This document shows positions 25,224-33,241 of a stretch of 39,710 nt of DNA, piece by piece; the stretch's first letter is position 1, and the number at the start of each line of letters is the position of its first letter. The position numbers and the translations under genes were made by a program. Under the pieces are notes generated by a model, which was not told where the DNA came from, did no database searches, and saw only the letters and a list, made by a program, of their open reading frames with translations. Origin of the DNA: Brevifilum sp029548365 (GTDB lineage Bacteria > Chloroflexota > Anaerolineae > Anaerolineales > Anaerolineaceae); contig DAOSSA010000022.1 of assembly GCA_035376985.1 (NCBI GenBank), positions 1-39,710 on the forward strand, written 5' to 3'.

Positions 25224-25318
25224 AGGAATTAGAAATTAGGAATTAGGAGTCAGGTGATATGCAACCTCAATTATAAAATCCTAATACCTGTTCCCTACTT
25301 CCTAACCGCCCACTCACC
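25224..25318. repeat. Low-complexity GGAATTAGGA-type repeat, inverted arms
   Basis: The left part repeats GGAATTAGGA-like units and the right part reads CCTAAT...CCCTACTTCC...CCACTCACC. The complement of the right part is closely similar to 39,376-39,420 (GGTGAGTGG, GGAAGTAGGGA, ATTAGG). This is a dispersed family, in opposite orientation at the two places. No coding capacity. Confidence 0.6.
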
Positions 25319-25332
25319 ATTCACCAAATTGG

Positions 25333-25338
25333 TATAAT
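25333..25338 (+). promoter_or_regulatory. Candidate -10 box of gmd
   Basis: A perfect TATAAT; no convincing -35 box at 16-18 bases upstream, where the sequence is repeat DNA. Transcription would start around 25,345, which argues against the TTG at 25,344 as the gmd start. Confidence 0.4.
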
Positions 25339-25391
25339 AAACCTTGCAAGCTCTTAACGCTGAAGAACAGTTTTTTAAAGGAGAATATCTT

Positions 25392-26351
25392 TTGACAACC
25401 GCATTGATCACCGGCATCACCGGGCAGGACGGCTCGTACCTGGCGGAACTCCTGCTCGCCAAAGGCTACCACGTCGTTGGTATGGTCCGCCGGACGAGTA
25501 CCATCGACTACAGTCGCATCGAACACATCCAGGACCAAATTGAGCTGGCCCATGGCGATTTGCTGGATCAGGGCTCGCTGTATGCGATCTTTGACACCTA
25601 TCGCCCCGATGAGGTCTATAACCTGGGCGGGCAGTCCAATGTACAGCTCTCCTGGTCACAGGCGGTGCTGACCGCCGAATCGACAGCCCTGGGTGTAACC
25701 CGTTTGCTGGACTGTATGCGCCAGGTGACGCCCGCAGCGCGTTTCTATCAAGCCTCTACCAGCGAGATGTTTGGCGATGCAGATGAATCCCCCCAGACCC
25801 TGACCACCCGCCTCAACCCACGCAACCCCTACGGGGTCGCTAAGGTGTACGGGCACCTGATCACCCAGAATTACCGCCAGCGGCAGGGCTTGTTTGCCGT
25901 CTCGGGCGTGCTGTATAACCATGAGAGCCCGCGGCGCGGCCTGGACTTTGTCACCCGTAAGATCACCCACGGTGTGGCGCAAATTAAGCGGGGATTAGCA
26001 ACGGAATTGCGCCTGGGCAACCTGGACGCCCAGCGGGATTGGGGCTTTGCCGGCGATTATGTGCAAGCGATGTGGTTGATGCTCCAGCAAGATCAGCCAG
26101 CGGATTATGTGGTCGGCACAGGTCAACTGCATACCGTGCGGGATTTTTGTCGAATCGCGTTCGAGGTTGCCAACCTGGATTACCGCAACTATATTGTTGA
26201 AGATCCTGCCTTCTTTCGTCCAGCAGAACGCTTCCCCTTGCTGGCGGATCCCAGCCAGGCTAGCACAGATTTAGGTTGGCTTCCGCAGGTTGATTTTGAG
26301 GCATTGATCGAGATGATGGTGACCGCCGACCTGGCAGCCCTGGGGGCATGA
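25392..26351 (+). CDS. gmd: GDP-mannose 4,6-dehydratase
   Basis: 319 residues when begun at the TTG at 25,392, which has AAAGGAG eight bases upstream and places ALITGITGQDG at the N-terminus as in all Gmd proteins. Motifs: GQDGSYLAELLL near 11, QSNVQLSW near 81, ASTSEMFG near 121, NPYGVAK with Tyr147 and Lys151, and YNHESPRRG, the GDP-mannose-binding hallmark. It makes GDP-4-keto-6-deoxymannose, the substrate of the Fcl enzyme in the minus-strand operon. It may also feed rhamnose- or talose-type sugars. The shorter TTG start is unusual but well supported; another TTG at 25,344 precedes it. Confidence 0.95.
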   Translation: MTTALITGITGQDGSYLAELLLAKGYHVVGMVRRTSTIDYSRIEHIQDQIELAHGDLLDQGSLYAIFDTYRPDEVYNLGGQSNVQLSWSQAVLTAESTALGVTRLLDCMRQVTPAARFYQASTSEMFGDADESPQTLTTRLNPRNPYGVAKVYGHLITQNYRQRQGLFAVSGVLYNHESPRRGLDFVTRKITHGVAQIKRGLATELRLGNLDAQRDWGFAGDYVQAMWLMLQQDQPADYVVGTGQLHTVRDFCRIAFEVANLDYRNYIVEDPAFFRPAERFPLLADPSQASTDLGWLPQVDFEALIEMMVTADLAALGA

Positions 26352-26358
26352 GCTAAAC

Positions 26359-26378
26359 ACTGGATATTCCAGTATAAT
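26359..26378 (+). promoter_or_regulatory. Palindrome overlapping the -10 box of the LuxR-Kelch gene
   Basis: ACTGGATATTCCAGT (26,359-26,373) is a perfect 15-base inverted repeat. Its last base is the first base of TATAAT (26,373-26,378). It lies eight bases after the gmd stop and about 35 bases before the LuxR-Kelch ATG. It looks like an operator; no good -35 box is seen, which would suit an activated promoter. Confidence 0.5.
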
Positions 26379-26411
26379 TTGATCCATCACAGATCCTATC
26401 GATTGGAATTT

Positions 26412-27686
26412 ATGACCGGCCAGCATCAACTCAGCGCGCGCGAAATTGAGATCCTCAGATTGGTGGCCAAAGGCCTCACCAACGGTGAAATTGCCCATCA
26501 TCTGACCATCAGCCCCAACACAGTCAAGGTACACCTCAGCAACATCTTTGAGAAGACGGGAGCGGCCTCACGCACCGAAGCGACCATGTACGGCATCGAA
26601 CACGGCATCATCGACGTGCCGGGCGGGGCTGAGGCTGCCGAAGTCATCCCGCCCACCCGGGCGGAACTGCTGCGCAAACACGCCTGGTGGATCGTGCCCG
26701 CCGCCGCGCTGGTGATGGTCTTAATCGTCCTCACGCTGATCAACCTTCTCCGACCGCCTGAGCCCGAAGCCCAGCCGCTGGCTGCATTGGCAGAGCGCTG
26801 GCAGGAACTGGCGCCGATGCCCGTCGCCCGCGCTGGCATGGCGGCTGCAGCCTATGACGGCGAGATCTATGCCATCGCCGGTGAGGGGCCGGAGGGCATC
26901 AGCGGCAGCGTCTTTCGTTACACGCCTGAGAGAGACCGCTGGACACAACTGAGCGAAAAGCCCCTCCCCGTGGCAGACGTGCACGGTGTGCTGATCGGCG
27001 AGAAGATTTACGTCCCCGGCGGCAGGCGTCCGGATGGAGCGCCAACCGATATCCTGGAGATTTACGACCCCCGGCGAGACACATGGTCAACGGGTGCGCG
27101 CCTGCCGCAGCCGGTCAGCGCGTACGCATTGGCGGATTTCGAGGGGCAGATGTACCTGTTTGGCGGTTGGGACGGGGAACGCACTCTTGATACGGTGTAT
27201 GTGTACAATCCAGCGGCAGATGCGTGGCGAGAGGGAACGCGTATGGGCACCCCGCGCCAGGATCACGGCGCAGTGGCATTGACGGATAAGATCCTCGTCA
27301 TCGGCGGCAGGAATGACAGTGGCGCTCTCAAGGAGGCGGTGGGCTATTACCCATCGCGGGATGTAGAGGGGGAGAATCCCTGGGAGGGTTTCGTGGACCT
27401 GCCAGAAGCCAGGTATGGCTTTGGGGTGGCGAATGTGTCAGATACGATTTATGTGATGGGGGGATTTCCGGAAGGCACAGATAACTGCGACCGGTCTGGA
27501 TTGATTTTTAACGAAGATACATGGGATGATCTCGCTACAGCAATCGAAGGGAGCTGCCAATCCACCGATTTGGTGTCTATCGGGCCTTTGCTATATTTTA
27601 TTAACCATAGCGAGTTGCATCAACCAGCGCAGATATGGTCTTATAAAGCATTTTATTATGAGATTTATATACCGATTATTCAGTAA
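26412..27686 (+). CDS. LuxR-type HTH, one membrane helix and Kelch propeller protein
   Basis: 424 residues from the ATG at 26,412. Residues 6-65 are a LuxR/GerE DNA-binding domain (LSAREIEILRLVAKGLTNGE, NTVKVHLSNIFEKTG). A linker is followed by a single membrane helix at about 91-113 (WWIVPAAALVMVLIVLTLI) and then a beta-propeller of five clear Kelch repeats plus a weaker sixth: each has a GG or AG pair, then a Tyr and a Trp (IYVPGG...DTW, MYLFGG...DAW, ILVIGG...PW, IYVMGG...DTW). The predicted layout puts the HTH inside and the propeller outside, so it may sense a surface glycan or protein and act directly on DNA. Target genes are unknown; gmd is just upstream. Confidence 0.88.
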   Translation: MTGQHQLSAREIEILRLVAKGLTNGEIAHHLTISPNTVKVHLSNIFEKTGAASRTEATMYGIEHGIIDVPGGAEAAEVIPPTRAELLRKHAWWIVPAAALVMVLIVLTLINLLRPPEPEAQPLAALAERWQELAPMPVARAGMAAAAYDGEIYAIAGEGPEGISGSVFRYTPERDRWTQLSEKPLPVADVHGVLIGEKIYVPGGRRPDGAPTDILEIYDPRRDTWSTGARLPQPVSAYALADFEGQMYLFGGWDGERTLDTVYVYNPAADAWREGTRMGTPRQDHGAVALTDKILVIGGRNDSGALKEAVGYYPSRDVEGENPWEGFVDLPEARYGFGVANVSDTIYVMGGFPEGTDNCDRSGLIFNEDTWDDLATAIEGSCQSTDLVSIGPLLYFINHSELHQPAQIWSYKAFYYEIYIPIIQ

Positions 27687-27724
27687 AATTTTGGTTATTC
27701 TCTATCGACCATAAGGTGGAGTTA

Positions 27725-27886
27725 TTGCTCACAAAAATAAACCGAATAAGTATTTTATTGGTTGAGAAACTTAAACTGGAACAGCATCAATTACCTATCC
27801 AGGAGATAGATGTTTTATTACCCATTTTATTTCCTGGAGGAGTTATCATCGGCACGATAGCAGTGCTGAAGAATGTTTATTATTAA
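27725..27886 (+). CDS. Possible 53-residue hydrophobic small protein
   Basis: A frame starting at TTG 27,725 with AGGTGG five bases upstream runs 53 codons to TAA: MLTKINRISILLVEKLKLEQ at the start, then a charged middle and a hydrophobic end (LLPILFPGGVIIGTIAVL). One weak membrane helix is possible. It follows the LuxR-Kelch gene by 38 bases on the same strand. No family is recognised and the frame is short enough to be chance. Confidence 0.3.
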   Translation: MLTKINRISILLVEKLKLEQHQLPIQEIDVLLPILFPGGVIIGTIAVLKNVYY

Positions 27887-27924
27887 ATCTTAATTTCAGA
27901 GATTAATTAAAAATGGGCTGGTAG

Positions 27925-28521
27925 CTATTCTACAAAAATATCACCAAGATCAGTGGTTTCTCCTGCATCGACTTTAACAATAATAATGTTATTCTCAGTT
28001 GAGTTTACATCTCTTATGGGAAGCAAACTCATTGGCGTCCAGATTATTATTCCGTATTCGCCTGGATTGATGTCAGAAAACACAAATATTCCATTTTGAG
28101 ACTGGACTGCAACAGGATCTACGCCTGTGGTTACACTCAATACTTGAGGTAGGTTTGGCCCAGAGTTGGCATTATTAATCACCTCTCCCAGATACAGAGC
28201 TGGTGCTAAAAAGGGCTCTTGAGTGTCTAATAATAAGAGACGACCGGTGACAACACCTGTGTTGGGTTTAGGACTTGGAATAACGATACTATCTGGATAG
28301 TATTCAATGGTTGGTTTTTGTTCAAAAGCTGGATAGCCAAAATCTTCAATGTTTTCCTGTTGATCTGGTATGGCATCCGGTCCGGGATAACCAGAAAAAA
28401 CCGTCTCTTCCGGGGCTTCTTCAGTGGTTAAAATTGTTTGAGTGGGTTTGCAGGCAGATAATAAGATTATCAAAATCAATACCTGGCTAAATAAAAATAA
28501 ATCACGCCTGTTTGTCTTCAT
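27925..28521 (-). CDS. Lipoprotein with C-terminal beta domain
   Basis: 198 residues from the ATG at 28,521 (a GTG at 28,530 adds three). A basic start (MKTNRRD), a hydrophobic stretch and the lipobox LLSAC predict lipid anchoring. Residues about 30-80 are rich in Pro, Glu and Tyr; residues about 90-198 look like a carboxypeptidase-regulatory or SpaA-like beta domain (TGVVTGRLLLLD, FVFSDINPGEYGIIIW, VDAGETTDLGDIFV). Such domains carry or stiffen surface structures. It ends the minus-strand run of the AT-rich region. The function is unknown. Confidence 0.78.
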   Translation of the reverse strand: MKTNRRDLFLFSQVLILIILLSACKPTQTILTTEEAPEETVFSGYPGPDAIPDQQENIEDFGYPAFEQKPTIEYYPDSIVIPSPKPNTGVVTGRLLLLDTQEPFLAPALYLGEVINNANSGPNLPQVLSVTTGVDPVAVQSQNGIFVFSDINPGEYGIIIWTPMSLLPIRDVNSTENNIIIVKVDAGETTDLGDIFVE

Positions 28522-28560
28522 AAGCCTCACTAAAATATTCTTCTCTAATTCTTAATTATA

Positions 28561-28591
28561 TCATCCCGGGCAAACCATAAGCCCGGGATGA
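28561..28591 (-). terminator. Strong hairpin between two surface-protein genes
   Basis: Perfect arms CATCCCGGGC and GCCCGGGATG (28,562-28,571 and 28,581-28,590) with a 9-base loop, extended by one T-A pair. It stands 43 bases past the secreted repeat-protein stop and 39 before the lipoprotein start. The minus-strand sequence after it is ATATAATTAAG, not a U-run, so it may be a terminator, a processing site or an mRNA-stabilising stem. Confidence 0.5.
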
Positions 28592-28634
28592 AAAAAGTTA
28601 CGATGCTCGCAAAAAGCACAAACTAGTGACTTGG

Positions 28635-30098
28635 TTATTCGGGACCCAGAGTAAATTCAGGTCCGGCTGACATCTGGTAAAAACTATCGCCAAATTTTCC
28701 AGCATTAGGGTCGCTGGCAGCATTTGTGATAACGTAAACGTTAGCATCACAAGAAATTTTTACACCACCGTTGTAACCAGTCGGAAGGTTAGATACATCA
28801 GGTGCCCATCTTGTGAAGAATGAATTTGCGTCTATTGTTCTTGTGAAATTTGCACCTGGGGCATCTGAGAAAGTGAAGTCACAGGTTACACTCGTTGATG
28901 AGAAATTAGAAATGTGAAAACCGCTGGAGAAACCACCTACGTGAACCATCCACTTAGCAATGTAGTTTGTCCGACTACCTCCCGTGGCCAGAAACGCTCC
29001 GTATGTACCGCCATTCCCAACGTAATCAGCCTGAACACCTCTCCCGCCACGATTCTCCTGGTTGACATTTGCGATCAACACACCATCTGGATTGAAGGTG
29101 CCATTAATGTTTGTTGCAGTGATAACCGCCTTCCCATAGCGCAAATTGTTATGAATTTTCTTAACAGGCGCCAAAACTTGAACATCGGGAAGATAGAAAT
29201 CTTTCGCTTCACCCACACCCAGAGTAGAAGGATATTGATAGACATAATCCTTTCCGTCAAATGTATAAGTGATTTTGAATGAGGTAGGAGTATCACCAAT
29301 ATTTTGGACCATAATCCCACTATTGTATCCATAATAAAGCATAACAATATAGGGTGCATACAAGGTATGGCTGCCTTTAGAAGAACCATTCCATGCGTGG
29401 ATTTGTGAAGTTTCCGGGCTAACACCGCTGTTATAAAAGGCTGTGCTAACTGCCAGAGGTGTCACACCATCATCTGATGAGACTGTTGCTCCACCAATGA
29501 ACGATGAAGGCAAAGTGGGAACGTCTCCCAGGAGCACCACCTCATTGGCAAATGGGGCGACGGTCATCGATAAACTTGGAAAGGAAATTTTGTTTCTATC
29601 AACAAAATCAATCGTGATATCTACCGGATTCGCTGTAGTATTCTGGATCGCAATATAAGAATTCCAGCCATAAAAATCTTTCTCTATTTGAGACACATAC
29701 ATCACTGGACCGATTTCATTTTGATCAAAACCTCTTTCTGCAGCAAACCGATATGGGTTGGTTTTAGTGCCCGTTGTTTCTGCACTGTAATCAACTGAAC
29801 AGGTAACCGGCTGGCTCGATTCAACGACTACGGAACCGATTGCCCCATCCGGCAACCCGCTAATTACGAAGTTGGTACTCTTACCAGCAGGAATTGCAGT
29901 TGTACCCAATGAGGTCTTAACGCCAGTTCCTTCTTCATAGAATAGCAATTCGACAGCAGCATCTTCAGTATCAGATTGATTAATACAAGAAATGCTGCTT
30001 GTCCAATTTCCGGTGATAAAATTGGCTTGCGCTGGATGTGATGGAACCAGGGCAAACAATATAATAAAAGCAATCATCCCAATCAAGAACTTTTTCAT
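28635..30098 (-). CDS. Secreted protein with four beta-sandwich-like repeats
   Basis: 487 residues from the ATG at 30,098, which has AGGAG six bases upstream. A signal peptide is clear: MKKFLIGMIAFIILFALVP then HPAQA as cleavage region. The mature part contains four similar blocks of about 110-120 residues, each with a stretch like SxxxIxNxxxxxxxVxxxFxD (ISCINQSDTEDAAVELLFY, YIAIQNTTANPVDITIDFV, IMVQNIGDTPTSFKITYTF, FHISNFSSTSVTCDFTFSD). This looks like tandem Ig-like domains. No sortase, PEP-CTERM or membrane tail is seen, so it may be released or held by other surface proteins. No catalytic motif is recognised. Confidence 0.8.
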   Translation of the reverse strand: MKKFLIGMIAFIILFALVPSHPAQANFITGNWTSSISCINQSDTEDAAVELLFYEEGTGVKTSLGTTAIPAGKSTNFVISGLPDGAIGSVVVESSQPVTCSVDYSAETTGTKTNPYRFAAERGFDQNEIGPVMYVSQIEKDFYGWNSYIAIQNTTANPVDITIDFVDRNKISFPSLSMTVAPFANEVVLLGDVPTLPSSFIGGATVSSDDGVTPLAVSTAFYNSGVSPETSQIHAWNGSSKGSHTLYAPYIVMLYYGYNSGIMVQNIGDTPTSFKITYTFDGKDYVYQYPSTLGVGEAKDFYLPDVQVLAPVKKIHNNLRYGKAVITATNINGTFNPDGVLIANVNQENRGGRGVQADYVGNGGTYGAFLATGGSRTNYIAKWMVHVGGFSSGFHISNFSSTSVTCDFTFSDAPGANFTRTIDANSFFTRWAPDVSNLPTGYNGGVKISCDANVYVITNAASDPNAGKFGDSFYQMSAGPEFTLGPE

Positions 30099-30219
30099 GA
30101 TCATCTCCTTTTTAACAACTCGAGTATTTTCTACTTGTAATTTTATCAAAAAGAGAGCGGTATTCAATAATACCTTTGTATTATTCAGCTATTTAAAAAG
30201 CGTTTGTTTTGGTAATGCT

Positions 30220-31203
30220 TTACTTATTTTTTCGAGTGGGATCTTTTATGGGTAACAGAAGCAAAGTTAAAGTTAGAAATACTTCTGCGATGAAGATCAG
30301 AGTTCTCATTAATAAACTTGTGAGGATGAGCATATGTTGGTTAACCAGGGCTTTTGCCAAATAAACAATGATTGCCTCACGAATGACTAAACCGTTGGGT
30401 ATAAAAAGAAATACATTGCTGATAAAAAAATTTGTTGAGTGTAAAAAAAGAGAAATTGAATAATTAAAATTGTTGATGCCAACGGATTTGGAAAGAAACA
30501 AAAATGCCCAACTCATTAATAACCAACCAGAAAAATTCACACTTACAGCATAAATATACAGTTTTTTATTTCGTATATTCTTAATACGGTCCTGGTCATT
30601 AGCAGCCAAAGTTATCAATCGAGGTAAAAAAAGAATTAATAGTACCAGCAAAAACAATAGTATGGATATTAGTATTTTATATCCCAACAGTAATTCGATT
30701 AATTGGTGTCCATAAACCAAATATGATAAGCAAGACAAAATACCACCCAGTGATGTGACCAGGATAAACTCAACTCCAATAGCAAAAGCAATGGTTTTGA
30801 TTGGGATATTGTAGGTTTCTAAGAAAACTGACCTGCTCGCATATTGCCAAACAAATCCGGGAATATATTTTGCAAGTGATGATATGGCGTAACCGCGAAT
30901 AACACCAATAATATTCTTTTGAAAGCCCAACCAGGCAAGGATTAGCCACCAGGTAATCGTGCCAATAAAAACAGTTAATAAAACGAGAATAAACACATAT
31001 GTTAAATATGTGTAGTTAATGTTTATTTCACGAAGGGTTGTTGAAAAATCTTGAAAATTTAGGGAAATATAAACAGCAACAAATATGATTATAAATAAGG
31101 AAATTCCCGCCTTAAAGATTGGTTTCCGGATAAATTGAATTATTTTTTCCAAAACTTTGCGGAATGTTGAAATAACTTCCTTCTTCAATAAATGGATTTT
31201 CAT
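30220..31203 (-). CDS. Flippase-like membrane protein (LPG synthase TM / AglD family)
   Basis: 327 residues, about eight hydrophobic helices. SSLAKYIPGFVWQYASR near 108 and FLFIPNGLVIREAIIVYLA near 265 are the two signature blocks of the lysylphosphatidylglycerol-synthase membrane domain family (PF03706 type). The soluble catalytic domain of MprF is missing, as is common in members encoded in glycan clusters, where they are thought to move lipid-linked sugars or modify lipid carriers. It is the last of the minus-strand glycan genes before the secreted protein. The biochemical role is not settled for the family. Confidence 0.85.
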   Translation of the reverse strand: MKIHLLKKEVISTFRKVLEKIIQFIRKPIFKAGISLFIIIFVAVYISLNFQDFSTTLREININYTYLTYVFILVLLTVFIGTITWWLILAWLGFQKNIIGVIRGYAISSLAKYIPGFVWQYASRSVFLETYNIPIKTIAFAIGVEFILVTSLGGILSCLSYLVYGHQLIELLLGYKILISILLFLLVLLILFLPRLITLAANDQDRIKNIRNKKLYIYAVSVNFSGWLLMSWAFLFLSKSVGINNFNYSISLFLHSTNFFISNVFLFIPNGLVIREAIIVYLAKALVNQHMLILTSLLMRTLIFIAEVFLTLTLLLLPIKDPTRKNK

Positions 31204-31227
31204 AGCAAGTTGACTTAAATAAAGACT

Positions 31228-31956
31228 TCAGGTTATGATTTTTCCACAAATATATAAAAACGAATAGGACAAATTCTTCGGGATTAACGGTGCTAGCAAT
31301 GAGGCAATCAGTCGTTTTGGTTTTCCCTTTAAATATTTCCAATCACCCCTGGAGCGGGGAAACAACATATTGTACCGGTATATCTTAATGATACTTAGAC
31401 CGTTTTCTTCAATCAGGTCACCCCATTCATTAATCGTGGCAAACCGTTCTATAGATTGATTGTGCGAAGGCCCATAACCTTTCAGCAAAACATTGCGAAA
31501 AATATCAATCAGATAGTAACTGTTTGGCAAAAAAATCGCTGCCCCCCCATTGGGTTTTAATACCCGGCAGATTTCTCGAATCCCCTTTGACGGGTTTAGA
31601 AAATGCTCTAAACTTCCAAGGTTGGTGGCGTAATCAAAACTGGATTCTGGAAATGGTAATGCTTCCCCATCGCAAACAAAGAACTTTTCCCCAAGTTTTT
31701 TTGCTCGTTTTATTGCTTGCAGTGATATGTCTGTGCCTATTGCTTTAACGTCATATTCCTCTGCCAAATAAGGTAATGTGCCAAACCCAGTAGCGATATC
31801 AAGCAAGGAACAGCCTGGTTTAATCTTGAGCCGGTTTAATACCCACAAATAAAATGATGGCATTTCCAAAAGTCTATTGGATTCCAAGTAGATCTTATTG
31901 TAAGACTCAATCACTTTGGCTTTATCAATTGTTTTTGAGCTCCAATTAATAGACAT
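31228..31956 (-). CDS. Class I SAM-dependent methyltransferase
   Basis: 242 residues. Motif I is LLDIATGFGTLPYLAEEY, then IGTDIS and LPFPESSFDYATNLGSLEH, the Methyltransf_11/25 pattern. Ends in a hydrophobic tail (LSYSFLYICGKI). It starts six bases after the upstream GT4 stop. Probably modifies a sugar in the glycan of this region; the target is unknown. Confidence 0.87.
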   Translation of the reverse strand: MSINWSSKTIDKAKVIESYNKIYLESNRLLEMPSFYLWVLNRLKIKPGCSLLDIATGFGTLPYLAEEYDVKAIGTDISLQAIKRAKKLGEKFFVCDGEALPFPESSFDYATNLGSLEHFLNPSKGIREICRVLKPNGGAAIFLPNSYYLIDIFRNVLLKGYGPSHNQSIERFATINEWGDLIEENGLSIIKIYRYNMLFPRSRGDWKYLKGKPKRLIASLLAPLIPKNLSYSFLYICGKIIT

Positions 31957-31962
31957 GATACT

Positions 31963-33111
31963 TCACTGTATCGAAAGTAATGTTTTGTAAATATTAATTG
32001 CTTCTACGGGGGAGTGCCTTGAATGAATATCCTCGGACCTTAACAAACCCTTTTGAATCAATTGTGATCTCAGAAATCGATCGTTAAATAAGCTTTCAAT
32101 GGCATCAGCCCAAACTTCGGGAGACTGATATTCATCAATTAATATGCCGGCATCTCCAACAACCTCAATAATCCCCGATGTTTTTGATGCAATCAAGGGA
32201 ACACCCAGTTGCATAGCCTCAAGGCAAGGGATTCCGAATCCTTCGTGGATTGAAGGAAAAACAAAAATCAGTGCATTTTTATAAATTCTTAACAGCTCTT
32301 CCTTTTTTACTTTTCCTTTATAAATTATGTACTCTGAAAGATTTAACGCATCAACTAAATCTATGATGTAACCAGCGTCACTTTCAGAATATCGAGGGCC
32401 AACTAACACTAATGGTGGGAAATCAGCATGTCTTTTCACAAGGAGATCAATAGCCCTCACCAGTGTTTCAAGGTTTTTTTTGAGTGCGAGTACTCCCACA
32501 TACAAAATATAGCTTTCAGGCTTCTCGTCTTGAATTTCTTGTGGTACTGGTAGAAGCTTGTTATTATTTACCAGATCGTAAAATTGTGACGCATTATAGA
32601 TGACAGTAATTTTTTCTGGATTAATTTTGTATTGTTCTATGATATCTTTTGCGGTATTTATCGAGACTGCAAAAACTGCGTCCATTTTTCTTGTAATCCA
32701 AGGTTGGATTACTTTCCAATAAAATGCTGATAGTTTGCTATGAATATCCGGATGGAAAACGATTGTTAAATCATGGATTGTCAACACCGTTTTTGCTTTG
32801 GGTACCAAACTCGCTTGACCTTTTGTAAAATGTATGAGGTCAATGCCCTTAAAAATTATTTCAAAGGGTAAGAATAATTGCATGAACAAGCGTGCAATAA
32901 TCCCCCGTTTAAATGGAAGAATGACCTGTTTTATATTGGGTTTATTTAATGATTGTTCATGCTCGCTTAAGTAGATGATAAATTCCCAATCATATGATTG
33001 AGAAGTTAACATATTTAAGTAATGAAGTATAGACGTCCTACCCCCACCTTCATCATTAATTCCTAAAGCATCTATACCGATTTTTATATTCTTTTTCAAA
33101 TTCTCTTCCAC
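31963..33111 (-). CDS. Glycosyltransferase family 4
   Basis: 382 residues with a GTG start. N-terminal GIDALGINDEGGGRTSILHY, linker VFAVSINTAKDIIEQYKI and VIYNASQFYD, donor domain YILYVGVLALKKNLETLVRA, LVLVGPRYS and FPSIHEGFGIPCLEAMQLG with an intact E-x7-E pair. This is the pattern of mannosyl- or rhamnosyl-type retaining GT4 enzymes (WbaZ/MtfB-like). The ribosome site is weak. It has its own upstream gap of 130 bases and may be transcribed separately. Confidence 0.9.
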   Translation of the reverse strand: MEENLKKNIKIGIDALGINDEGGGRTSILHYLNMLTSQSYDWEFIIYLSEHEQSLNKPNIKQVILPFKRGIIARLFMQLFLPFEIIFKGIDLIHFTKGQASLVPKAKTVLTIHDLTIVFHPDIHSKLSAFYWKVIQPWITRKMDAVFAVSINTAKDIIEQYKINPEKITVIYNASQFYDLVNNNKLLPVPQEIQDEKPESYILYVGVLALKKNLETLVRAIDLLVKRHADFPPLVLVGPRYSESDAGYIIDLVDALNLSEYIIYKGKVKKEELLRIYKNALIFVFPSIHEGFGIPCLEAMQLGVPLIASKTSGIIEVVGDAGILIDEYQSPEVWADAIESLFNDRFLRSQLIQKGLLRSEDIHSRHSPVEAINIYKTLLSIQ

Positions 33112-33241
33112 TCACAGACTTTCTTTGGTTGTTGATTTTTATTCGAACAATTCTCAGGTTACACTACAAAATATTATTAACATAAGCGCATTTTAAAATG
33201 ATCAATATACCGCCATAATTAGCCAAACGATCTTTTCTTTG

